A stretch of 64,000 nt of DNA. Origin: Burkholderia sp. WP9 (GTDB taxonomy: Bacteria; Pseudomonadota; Gammaproteobacteria; Burkholderiales; Burkholderiaceae). The stretch is taken from positions 4,650,001-4,714,000 of the forward strand of contig NZ_FNTG01000001.1 in NCBI RefSeq assembly GCF_900104795.1. Direction: 5' to 3'. Positions 45,887 through 53,020 of this stretch are shown one piece after another (the first letter of the stretch is position 1; each line of letters begins with the position of its first letter). The position numbers and the translations under genes are program-made. A model generated the notes under the pieces. The model saw only the letters and a list, made by a program, of their open reading frames with translations. It ran no database searches and was not told the DNA's origin.

Positions 45887-47188
45887 ATGTCTACTGCGTC
45901 ACACGCTACTTCCTCATCGGAAGAATCCAAAGTCAAGACAGTATTCCGCGTGGTCAGCGGTAACTTTCTTGAGATGTACGATTTCATGGTCTATGGCTAT
46001 TACGCTTCGGCGATCGCCAAGACCTATTTCCCGAGCGGCAACGAATTCGCCTCGTTGATGCTGTCGCTGTCGGTGTTCGGCGCGGGCTTCCTGATGCGGC
46101 CGCTCGGTGCGATCGTCCTCGGCGCCTACATCGACCATCACGGCCGGCGCAAAGGCCTGATCCTCACGCTCGGCCTGATGGCGCTCGGCACGCTCACGGT
46201 GGCGTCGATTCCAGGTTACGCGACGATCGGCGTGCTGGCGCCGGTGCTCGTTCTGTTAGGCCGACTGTTGCAAGGCTTTTCCGCCGGGGTCGAACTTGGC
46301 GGCGTGTCCGTGTATCTGTCGGAGATCGCCACCAAGGGCAACAAGGGCTTCTATTGCGCGTGGCAGTCGGGCAGCCAGCAGGTTGCCGTGGTGTTCGCCG
46401 CGCTGATTGGCGTGTTCCTGAACAAGATGCTGCCGGCCGACCAGATGAGCGCCTGGGGATGGCGCGTGCCGTTCCTGATCGGCTGCCTGATCGTGCCGTT
46501 CCTGTTCCTGATCCGCCGTTCGCTGCAGGAAACCGAGGAATTCAAGGCGCGCAAGCATCACCCGAAGATGGGCGAGATCATGAAGACGATGGCCGCGAAC
46601 TGGGGCATCGTGCTGGGCGGCATGGGCATGGTGATCATGACCACCGTGTCGTTCTACATGATCACGGCGTACACGCCGACTTTCGGCAAGGAAGTGCTGA
46701 AACTGTCCTCGATCGACACGCTGATCGTCACGGTCTGTATCGGTCTGTCGAATCTGATCTGGCTGCCGCTCGCGGGTGCGCTGTCGGACCGTATCGGCCG
46801 CCGTCCGGTGCTGCTGGCCTTCACGATTCTGACCATCATTACCGCGTATCCGGCGCTGCAATGGCTGGTGGCGGATCCTTCGTTCGCGCGTTTGCTGGCG
46901 GTCGAATTGTGGCTGTCGTTCCTGTACGGCAGCTACAACGGCGCGATGGTCGTGGCGCTGACCGAAGTCATGCCGGTCGAAGTGCGGACGGCCGGTTTCT
47001 CGCTCGCCTACAGCCTCGCCACGACGATCGGCGGCTTCACGCCGGCTATCTCGACGCTGCTGATTCACACCACCGGCAACAAGGCTGCGCCGGGACTGTT
47101 CCTGGGTCTGGCGGCGATTTGCGGGTTGATTGCGACGCTGGTGCTGTACCGCACGCCGGAATCGCGCGATCAGTATCGGACGGCCTGA
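45887..47188 (+). CDS. MFS citrate-proton symporter-like transporter
   Basis: A 433-residue metabolite:H+ symporter of the MFS (CitA/TcuC-like). It opens with [27 protein letters not shown], then the loop 2-3 motif [13 protein letters not shown], and [19 protein letters not shown], typical of citrate and tricarballylate carriers; [14 protein letters not shown] is the second-half repeat. It imports citrate or a similar tricarboxylate with protons. ATG 45887 ([11 protein letters not shown]) is preferred over upstream codons that would add a misplaced hydrophobic stretch. It is followed by a strong terminator. Confidence 0.9.
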   Translation: MSTASHATSSSEESKVKTVFRVVSGNFLEMYDFMVYGYYASAIAKTYFPSGNEFASLMLSLSVFGAGFLMRPLGAIVLGAYIDHHGRRKGLILTLGLMALGTLTVASIPGYATIGVLAPVLVLLGRLLQGFSAGVELGGVSVYLSEIATKGNKGFYCAWQSGSQQVAVVFAALIGVFLNKMLPADQMSAWGWRVPFLIGCLIVPFLFLIRRSLQETEEFKARKHHPKMGEIMKTMAANWGIVLGGMGMVIMTTVSFYMITAYTPTFGKEVLKLSSIDTLIVTVCIGLSNLIWLPLAGALSDRIGRRPVLLAFTILTIITAYPALQWLVADPSFARLLAVELWLSFLYGSYNGAMVVALTEVMPVEVRTAGFSLAYSLATTIGGFTPAISTLLIHTTGNKAAPGLFLGLAAICGLIATLVLYRTPESRDQYRTA

Positions 47189-47215
47189 GCTTCGGCGGTC
47201 ACCGTTCGTTGGTCA

Positions 47216-47256
47216 AACAAAAACCCCGCGTTCTCACGAACGCGGGGTTTTGTTTT
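47216..47256. terminator. Bidirectional intrinsic terminator
   Basis: AAACCCCGCGTTC / GAACGCGGGGTTT stem (47221-47233 with 47238-47250), loop TCAC, with A-rich and T-rich flanks. It serves both the symporter gene and the convergent TPR gene. Confidence 0.93.
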
Positions 47257-47296
47257 TGGCCCGGCAGCAACGTCGCGTTCACCGCGCGGCGTCCCG

Positions 47297-49159
47297 TTAC
47301 TGCTTGCGCAATTCGTTCGCCACGGTTTCGACAACTTCGCTCCACGCACCAGGTTGCGGCTGACGCACCAGTGTCGCGCCGGGATACCAGGGGCTGCGCG
47401 CCTCGCCGGCGAACCAGCGCCAGTCTGCCGCGAACGGCAGCATCAACCAGAGCGGCTTGCGCAGCGCACCGGCCAGATGCGCGATAGAGGTATCGATCGA
47501 CACCACCGCGTCGAGCCGTTCGATGATCGCAGCGGTGTCCGCGAAGTCGCCGATGCGCTTGTCGAAGCGATGAATCGACGCCGCGCGCGGATGCGCGTCG
47601 AGTGCCATGCGCTCGTCGGCGCTCAACTCCGGTTGCAGCACGATCCAGTCGATGCCTTCGAGCGCGAACAGCGGATCGAGCGCGGCGAGCGGCATCGAAC
47701 GTGTTTCATTCTGCTGGATGCGGCCCGACCATACGATGCCGATCTTGCGTTTTGCCTGACCGCCGAGCGAGCCGCGCCATTTGCGGCTGTAGGCGGGCGG
47801 CACGCTGAGGTAAGGCGTGCGTGCGGGAATAGTGTCGTAGGTGGTGCCGAGTGCGAGCGGCAGGCTCAGCAGCGGACATTGCAGATCAGCGGCGGGTCGT
47901 GGCGTGCCCTGAGCGATCAGCGTCACGCGCCAGGCTTGCGCGGCAGGCGCCAGCAACGGCAGCAGTTGCGGTTGCACTTCGAGTATGACGCGCGCCGCGC
48001 GCTGCGTGGCGAGCGGGACGAAGCGCACGAATTGCAGCGTGTCGCCGAACCCCTGCTCGGCATGGACCAGCAACGTATGCTGCGCGATCGGCTCGCCGTG
48101 CCAGCGCGGCAGCGTCTGGATCTCCGGCTGCGCCATGGTTTGCAGACGCCACTCGTATTCCGGCAGTCCGCGCGCGAAATCGCGCATCGCGAGCCATGCG
48201 AGCGCGCGGTTCATGTGCGCGGAGGCGAGGTCGGGGCGCAGGCGCAGCGCCTGATCGAAAGCGCGCACGGCGGGACCATGCGCGCCCAGCGCCTGGTGCG
48301 CGGTGCCGAGACTCAGCCACGCTAGCGCGAATTGCGGATCGAGACCGACCGCGCGCTCGAGATAGGGCAGCGCCTGCGCATGGCGTCCCAATGCCGCGAG
48401 CGCATTACCCATGCCGAAAATGGCCGGCGGCAGGTTCGGCTGCAAGGTCAGCGCCGCGCGGAACGATTCGACCGCTTCCGCATGGCGGCCGGTGGCGTCG
48501 AACGTATTGGCGAGGTTGAAGTGCGCGGCGACGAAGCGCGGCTCGGCCGTCAGCGCCGTCTGGAAACACGGGATCGCCTCTGCCGCGCGTCCGAGCGCGT
48601 TCAGCGACATGCCCATGTTGTTGAGCGCGCCGGCGTGGCCAGGACGCAGCTCCAGCGTGCGCCTGAACGCGGCGATAGCTTCCGTGTGACGCCCGAGCGC
48701 GTGCAGCGCGTTGCCGAGGTTGTTGTGCGACGAGGCGTCGTTCGGTTGCAGGCGCAACGATTTTTCGAACGCGTCGGCGGCGTCTTCGTGACGGCCCGCC
48801 GCGGCGTAGGCGTTGCCCAGGTTGTAGTGCGCCATGGGGAACGACGGCGCGAGCGTCAGCGCGTTGCGGAACTGTTCGATCGCGTCGTCGATCTGGCCGA
48901 GCGCCTTCAGCGCGTTGCCGAGGTTCAACTGCAGCGCGGCGTCTTCCGGGCGCAGGTTCACGGCGCGCCGGACGAGTTCGGCGGCTTCGGCGTGCTGACC
49001 CTGCTGGTGGCGTAGAACGCCCAGCAGGTGCAACGCATCGACGTGCGCGGGGTTGCCGTCGAGCGTCGCGCGGTAGCCGCGTTCGGCGTCTTCGAGGCGG
49101 CCGTCACGATGCGCCGCGAAAGCGCGGTCAAATACAGGTTGCATGACGGGGGATGGCAT
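47297..49159 (-). CDS. TPR protein with C-terminal glycosyltransferase-like domain
   Basis: A 620-residue protein. About ten tandem 34-residue TPR units fill residues 1-360 (repeated LNLGNALKALGQ..., HYNLGNAYAAAGR..., NNLGNALHALGR...). The C-terminal 260 residues resemble GT-9/ADP-heptose:LPS or O-GlcNAc-transferase-like folds (VHAEQGFGDTLQFVRFVP, KIGIVWSGRIQQNETRSM, VVSIDTSIAHLAGALRKPLWLMLP). It may glycosylate a protein or flagellin, but the acceptor is unknown. Start codons are uncertain: ATG 49159 is used, ATG 49144 is possible, and no strong ribosome-binding site is seen. Confidence 0.85.
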   Translation of the reverse strand: MPSPVMQPVFDRAFAAHRDGRLEDAERGYRATLDGNPAHVDALHLLGVLRHQQGQHAEAAELVRRAVNLRPEDAALQLNLGNALKALGQIDDAIEQFRNALTLAPSFPMAHYNLGNAYAAAGRHEDAADAFEKSLRLQPNDASSHNNLGNALHALGRHTEAIAAFRRTLELRPGHAGALNNMGMSLNALGRAAEAIPCFQTALTAEPRFVAAHFNLANTFDATGRHAEAVESFRAALTLQPNLPPAIFGMGNALAALGRHAQALPYLERAVGLDPQFALAWLSLGTAHQALGAHGPAVRAFDQALRLRPDLASAHMNRALAWLAMRDFARGLPEYEWRLQTMAQPEIQTLPRWHGEPIAQHTLLVHAEQGFGDTLQFVRFVPLATQRAARVILEVQPQLLPLLAPAAQAWRVTLIAQGTPRPAADLQCPLLSLPLALGTTYDTIPARTPYLSVPPAYSRKWRGSLGGQAKRKIGIVWSGRIQQNETRSMPLAALDPLFALEGIDWIVLQPELSADERMALDAHPRAASIHRFDKRIGDFADTAAIIERLDAVVSIDTSIAHLAGALRKPLWLMLPFAADWRWFAGEARSPWYPGATLVRQPQPGAWSEVVETVANELRKQ

Positions 49160-49211
49160 TCGGGTGAGGCAGAGGCCGCATTTTCCCACACTCGCCAGAG
49201 CGCGCTCCGAT

Positions 49212-49255
49212 TTGACCGGTTGTCCCGGTATCTATAATGTGTGAACACGTGTTCA
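49212..49255 (+). promoter_or_regulatory. Promoter and ArsR/SmtB-type operator of the metal efflux operon
   Basis: TTGACC (49212-49217) and TATAAT (49233-49238) form a promoter with a short 15-base spacer. Overlapping its downstream edge is a perfect palindrome TGAACACGTGTTCA (49242-49255). This matches the TGAA...TTCA imperfect-to-perfect palindromes bound by zinc or cadmium-sensing SmtB/CzrA regulators. The ArsR gene starts 27 bases later. Derepression by metal is the expected mode. Confidence 0.75.
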
Positions 49256-49281
49256 TATGTGCTTCCGAGCCGCCTTCCATC

Positions 49282-49641
49282 ATGGCTTCTTCCCTCGCTG
49301 CATCCACTTCGCTTACCGCCATCGACGATCGCCCGGCCGATACCATCGTGCCGCTGGCCGACCTGTTTCGCCTGCTCGGCGACCCCACGCGGTTGCGCAT
49401 CGTGCTGGCGTGTCTCGACGAGCGGCGCGCCGTCGGGGCGATCGCCGAGGCGCTGGGTTTGTCGTCGTCGCTGGTGAGCCATCATTTGCGGTTGCTGCGT
49501 GCGGCGCGAATCGTGCGTGCGCAGCGGCAGGGTAAGCAGGTCTTCTACCTCGCCGCCGATCGCCATATCAGCGCGATGCTGGCCGGGATGCTCACACACG
49601 TGGCCGAACCGGCCGGCAATGATTCTCTGGATCAGTCATGA
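49282..49641 (+). CDS. ArsR/SmtB-family metal-sensing repressor
   Basis: A 119-residue winged-helix repressor. LADLFRLLGDPTRLRIVLACL and EALGLSSSLVSHHLRLLRAARIVRAQRQGKQVFYLAADRHI give the HTH and wing. The C-terminal helix contains His in DRHISAMLAGMLTHV, consistent with the alpha-5 zinc site (Asp/His pairs) of SmtB/CzrA. ATG 49282 (MASSLAAST) is preferred; upstream ATG 49237 lies within the operator and would add 15 residues. Its TGA overlaps the ATG of the CDF transporter gene, so regulator and pump are made together. Confidence 0.92.
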   Translation: MASSLAASTSLTAIDDRPADTIVPLADLFRLLGDPTRLRIVLACLDERRAVGAIAEALGLSSSLVSHHLRLLRAARIVRAQRQGKQVFYLAADRHISAMLAGMLTHVAEPAGNDSLDQS

Positions 49642-50762
49642 AGAAACCCGAAACCCCGAACGGAACTGCGGCGGATCAAGAGGACGCGCACGCGTCCACG
49701 CCGCTTGACCACGGCAACCACGATAGCCACGGCAACCACGGCAACCACGGCAACCACGGCAACCACGGCAACCACGGCAACCACGGCAACCACGGCAACC
49801 ACGGCAACCACGGCAACCACGGTCCCGCCAGCCATTCCCACAGTCACGGCCACGCCGGCCACCACCACGCTCACGCTCCGGTTGCCGGTCACGGCCGCGC
49901 GTTCGCCCTGGCGGTCGTGCTCAACATCGCGATCGTGGTGGCCCAGACGGTCTATGGCGTGCTCGCCCATTCCACCGCGCTGCTCGCCGACGCCGGCCAC
50001 AACCTCTCCGATGTCCTCGGCCTGCTGCTCGCGTGGGGCGCCGCCTGGCTCGCTACGCGCAGGCCGTCGGCGCGCTACACGTTCGGTTACGGCAGCTCGT
50101 CGATCCTGGCCTCGCTCGTCAACGCCGGGCTGCTGCTGTTCGCGTGCGGCGTGATCGTCGCGGAAGCCATCGGGCGTCTGATCAATCCGGCGCCGGTGGC
50201 GGGGCTCGCCGTGTTCGTCGTGGCGATGGGCGGCGTGGTCATCAACGGAATATCCGCGTGGCTTTTCATGCGCGGGCAGCAGGATGACCTGAACATCCGC
50301 GGCGCGTTCCTGCACATGGCGGCGGATGCCGGTATCTCGGCGGCGGTCGCCGTGAGCGGCCTCGTGATTCTCTATACCAACTGGACGTGGCTCGACCCGG
50401 TGATGAGCCTGCTCGTGGTGGCGGTCGTGGTGGCCGGCACCTGGAGCCTGCTGCGCGATTCGGTGCGCCTCGCGCTCGACGCCGTGCCGCCCGGCGTCGA
50501 TCTGCAAGGCATCCGCGACTATCTGGCGGGGCAGCCGGGCGTCGTCGACGTTCACGATCTGCACGTGTGGGCGCTGTCCACGACCGGCAACGCGCTCAGC
50601 GCGCACTTGGTGATGCCGGCGGGCCATCCGGGCGACGAATCGCTCGACGGCATCGTTCTCACGCTACGCGAACGTTTTTCGATGCACCATGCGACGCTGC
50701 AAGTGGATCTTGGTACGACGCAGCATCGCTGCGCGATGGATCATGCGCCGCACGCGCATTGA
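49638..50762 (+). CDS. CDF-family zinc/cadmium exporter with His-rich repeat
   Basis: A 374-residue cation diffusion facilitator. Residues 24-80 are extremely His-rich: ten tandem Gly-Asn-His units and then SHSHSHGHAGHHHAH. The CDF core follows with six helices: HSTALLADAGHNLSDVLGLLL carries the HxxxD site of helix 2, and FLHMAADAGISAAV the matching site of helix 5. The cytosolic C-terminal domain begins near LRDSVRLALDAVPPGVD. It exports Zn2+, Cd2+ or Co2+ in exchange for protons. The ATGA overlap with the ArsR gene and the ArsR operator set its regulation. Confidence 0.95.
   Translation: MKKPETPNGTAADQEDAHASTPLDHGNHDSHGNHGNHGNHGNHGNHGNHGNHGNHGNHGNHGPASHSHSHGHAGHHHAHAPVAGHGRAFALAVVLNIAIVVAQTVYGVLAHSTALLADAGHNLSDVLGLLLAWGAAWLATRRPSARYTFGYGSSSILASLVNAGLLLFACGVIVAEAIGRLINPAPVAGLAVFVVAMGGVVINGISAWLFMRGQQDDLNIRGAFLHMAADAGISAAVAVSGLVILYTNWTWLDPVMSLLVVAVVVAGTWSLLRDSVRLALDAVPPGVDLQGIRDYLAGQPGVVDVHDLHVWALSTTGNALSAHLVMPAGHPGDESLDGIVLTLRERFSMHHATLQVDLGTTQHRCAMDHAPHAH
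49731..49820 (+). repeat. Ten perfect tandem copies of a 9-base unit (GGCAACCAC)
   Basis: Ten error-free copies of GGCAACCAC in frame within the CDF gene, each encoding Gly-Asn-His. A degenerate copy (GGCAACCACGATAGCCAC) precedes them. The unit is a multiple of three, so copy number can change without breaking the gene. Confidence 0.98.
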
Positions 50763-50949
50763 GGCTGACAGGAACGCGTTGCGAGGTCACGGCACGGGCA
50801 GAGCGCTGAAAGCAAGAAGCAGCCACGCCGAGCCCATGCTCGCTGCGCGCTTGATGCACTGCAACCGTCGTTGAGCAGGCGATCGTCGCGCCCCTAGCGG
50901 ACTTCCTGGCGGCGTACACTAGAACGCATTGTTGTCTCCGGAGTTCCGC

Positions 50950-52674
50950 ATGGACGCTGCCGCAAACGATGCGTCGCCGGTGCTGATCGTCGGGGCGGGT
51001 CCGACTGGACTCGCCGCAGCGATGAGTCTGGCGCGTGCCCACATCCCCGTGCGTGTGATCGACAAGGCCATGCAACCGAACCCGTATTCGCGGGCCATCG
51101 GCATTCAGGCGCGCACGCTCGAATTGCTCGAGCAGCATCGGCTGGTCGAGCCGTTTCTCGAGCTCGGCCATCGCGCGCGCATCGCCAATCTGTTTTCGAA
51201 CGGCATGCGTCTCGCGCAGCTCGATTTCGATCCGCTGCATACACGTTATCCGTATCTGCTGTTTCTCGATCAGTCCGTGACCGAGCGTCTGCTGACTGAG
51301 CATCTCGCCACATTCGGCGTGACGGTCGAGCGCGGCGTCGAACTGACGATGTTCGCGCAGGGCGCCGCCAGCCTTCAGGCGACATTGCGCCGCGCGGACG
51401 GTCACACGGAGACGATGCGCCCGTCGTACATGATCGCCGCCGACGGCGCGCATAGCGTGATCCGTCACCGGCTGGGTTTGAGTTTCGAGGGCAAGACCCT
51501 GGAGCAGACTTTCCTGCTCGCCGACCTGCACGCCGAAACCGATTGGCCCGAAGACGAGTTTCATATCTTCGCGTCAGGCGAAGGCCTGGTCGCGCTGTTT
51601 CCGATGGGCCACGGCCGGCATCGTCTGATCGCGGATCATGCGATCGAGCCAGCCGCCGTCGCCCCGACCGAGACGCCCGCGGTGTTGGGCGAGCCGCCGC
51701 TGAACAGCGTGCCGTCGCCGTCGCTCGCAGCATGCAAGGCGTTGATCGCCCGGCGCGTGCGCGAGCGGGTCGACGTGTCGGATCTGGCGTGGTCTTCGTA
51801 TTTCCATGTGAATAGCCGCATGGTGGATCGGCTGCGCGTCGGCCGCATCTTCCTCGCGGGCGACGCCGCGCACGTGCATAGCCCGGCCGGCGCGCAGGGC
51901 ATGAACACTGGCATTCAGGAAGCGTTCAACCTCGGCTGGAAACTCGCGCGCGTTTTGAAAGGCGCGGCGCCGGACCGCCTGCTCGATACCTATCACCTCG
52001 AACGTCACCCGATCGAACGTGACGTGCTGCGGCAAACCGGTTTCATCACGCAGATGGCAGAGGCCGATCACGGACCATTGAAGCTGCTGCGCGAACGGGT
52101 GATGCCGGTCCTTGCCGCGCTAGGTCCGCTGCGCGACGCCGCGCGCCTCACCATCAGCGAGTTGTCGATCCAGTACCGGCGCAGTCCGCTGACGCTCGAA
52201 CGTGTACTCGACGGCGGACCACGCGCCGGCGAGCGCGCACCGGACGCGCTGGTGCATGTGGTGGATGGACCACTGGGGCGTGCGCCCGGCGTGGGCTGCA
52301 TTTTCGATCTGCACGATCCGGCGTTCTTCTCGCTGTTCCTGCTGGTGCCGCCGTTGCCCGTCGACGAAAAACCGCTCGATCCCGCGGCGAAACATGCGCC
52401 GCCGCCCGACCCGGAACTGGAGCGCGTGGCGGCGGAAGTCGAGAGATTGCTGCCGGGCGGAGTGCGCATCTGGCGCATCACGGATACCACTGGCGACGGC
52501 GGCCCGTCGCTGTCCGAATCGTATGGCCGAACGCGGCCGTCGTTCTATCTGGTGCGGCCGGACGGCTACATCAGCGCGCGCGGGCGCACCGGTTCCGATC
52601 TGCACGGTTTGCTGCGGCATTGCGAAGCCTGGTTCGCGGTGAGCGGGGAAATACCGGAGCAGGCGGCCCTGTGA
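50950..52674 (+). CDS. FAD-dependent aromatic monooxygenase (PheA/TfdB/MhpA-like)
   Basis: A 574-residue class A flavoprotein hydroxylase. LIVGAGPTGLAAAMSLARA (residues 14-32) is the Rossmann FAD site, YMIAADGAHSVIRHRLGL the DG motif, and FLAGDAAHVHSPAGAQGMNTG the GD motif. The C-terminal thioredoxin-like domain of phenol hydroxylases occupies roughly residues 400-570. It probably hydroxylates an aromatic acid or phenol with NAD(P)H. ATG 50950 follows GGAG. It has no obvious partner genes, and the 190 bases upstream show no feature. Confidence 0.9.
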   Translation: MDAAANDASPVLIVGAGPTGLAAAMSLARAHIPVRVIDKAMQPNPYSRAIGIQARTLELLEQHRLVEPFLELGHRARIANLFSNGMRLAQLDFDPLHTRYPYLLFLDQSVTERLLTEHLATFGVTVERGVELTMFAQGAASLQATLRRADGHTETMRPSYMIAADGAHSVIRHRLGLSFEGKTLEQTFLLADLHAETDWPEDEFHIFASGEGLVALFPMGHGRHRLIADHAIEPAAVAPTETPAVLGEPPLNSVPSPSLAACKALIARRVRERVDVSDLAWSSYFHVNSRMVDRLRVGRIFLAGDAAHVHSPAGAQGMNTGIQEAFNLGWKLARVLKGAAPDRLLDTYHLERHPIERDVLRQTGFITQMAEADHGPLKLLRERVMPVLAALGPLRDAARLTISELSIQYRRSPLTLERVLDGGPRAGERAPDALVHVVDGPLGRAPGVGCIFDLHDPAFFSLFLLVPPLPVDEKPLDPAAKHAPPPDPELERVAAEVERLLPGGVRIWRITDTTGDGGPSLSESYGRTRPSFYLVRPDGYISARGRTGSDLHGLLRHCEAWFAVSGEIPEQAAL

Positions 52675-52760
52675 GCCGGGCCGCCTGAGTCGCGCGAGTC
52701 GCACGGACATTGAGCGCCGCGAGCGCGGCGCGGCTTACACCGTCGCGGGTGCGGCGCGGC

Positions 52761-53012
52761 TCACACCGTCGCGGGCGCGGCGGGCGTCAGTTGCGCGCGA
52801 TGTTTGACGAGCGCTTCCCTGACGATACCCGACATCGGGATACCGCTCGCATCCGGTTCATCGAGCTCCGCGAGTAGAGCGCGGCGCATGCGCGGCTCCC
52901 AGAAGCGGCGAATATGGTCGGCGATGCCGGCGAGCGCTTCCTCGCGGTCCGGCATCGAATCGAAAAAGTCGCCGATCCGGTTGGCCATGTCGATCAGGTT
53001 CTGATTGTCCAT
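52761..53012 (-). CDS. fdsD: Formate dehydrogenase delta subunit FdsD
   Basis: An 83-residue protein of the FdsD/FdhD-delta family (NLIDMANRIGDFF, then IADHIRRFWEPRMRRALL, the family core). It assists assembly or stability of the soluble NAD-dependent molybdenum formate dehydrogenase. ATG 53012 is preceded by a good GAGGA site; GTG 53024, overlapping the fdsA stop, is an alternative. It is the last gene of fdsGBAD here; no fdsC (cofactor sulfuration) gene follows directly. Confidence 0.93.
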   Translation of the reverse strand: MDNQNLIDMANRIGDFFDSMPDREEALAGIADHIRRFWEPRMRRALLAELDEPDASGIPMSGIVREALVKHRAQLTPAAPATV

Positions 53013-53020
53013 GGCCGTCC

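Noticed and set aside
49731..49820. Possible CRISPR-like array
   Set aside because: The 9-base units are contiguous with no spacers and encode a His-rich arm in frame.
49632..50627. Minus-strand frame with a long Val/Ala repeat opposite the CDF exporter gene
   Set aside because: The Val repeat is only the complement of the Gly-Asn-His repeat; no start context or family.
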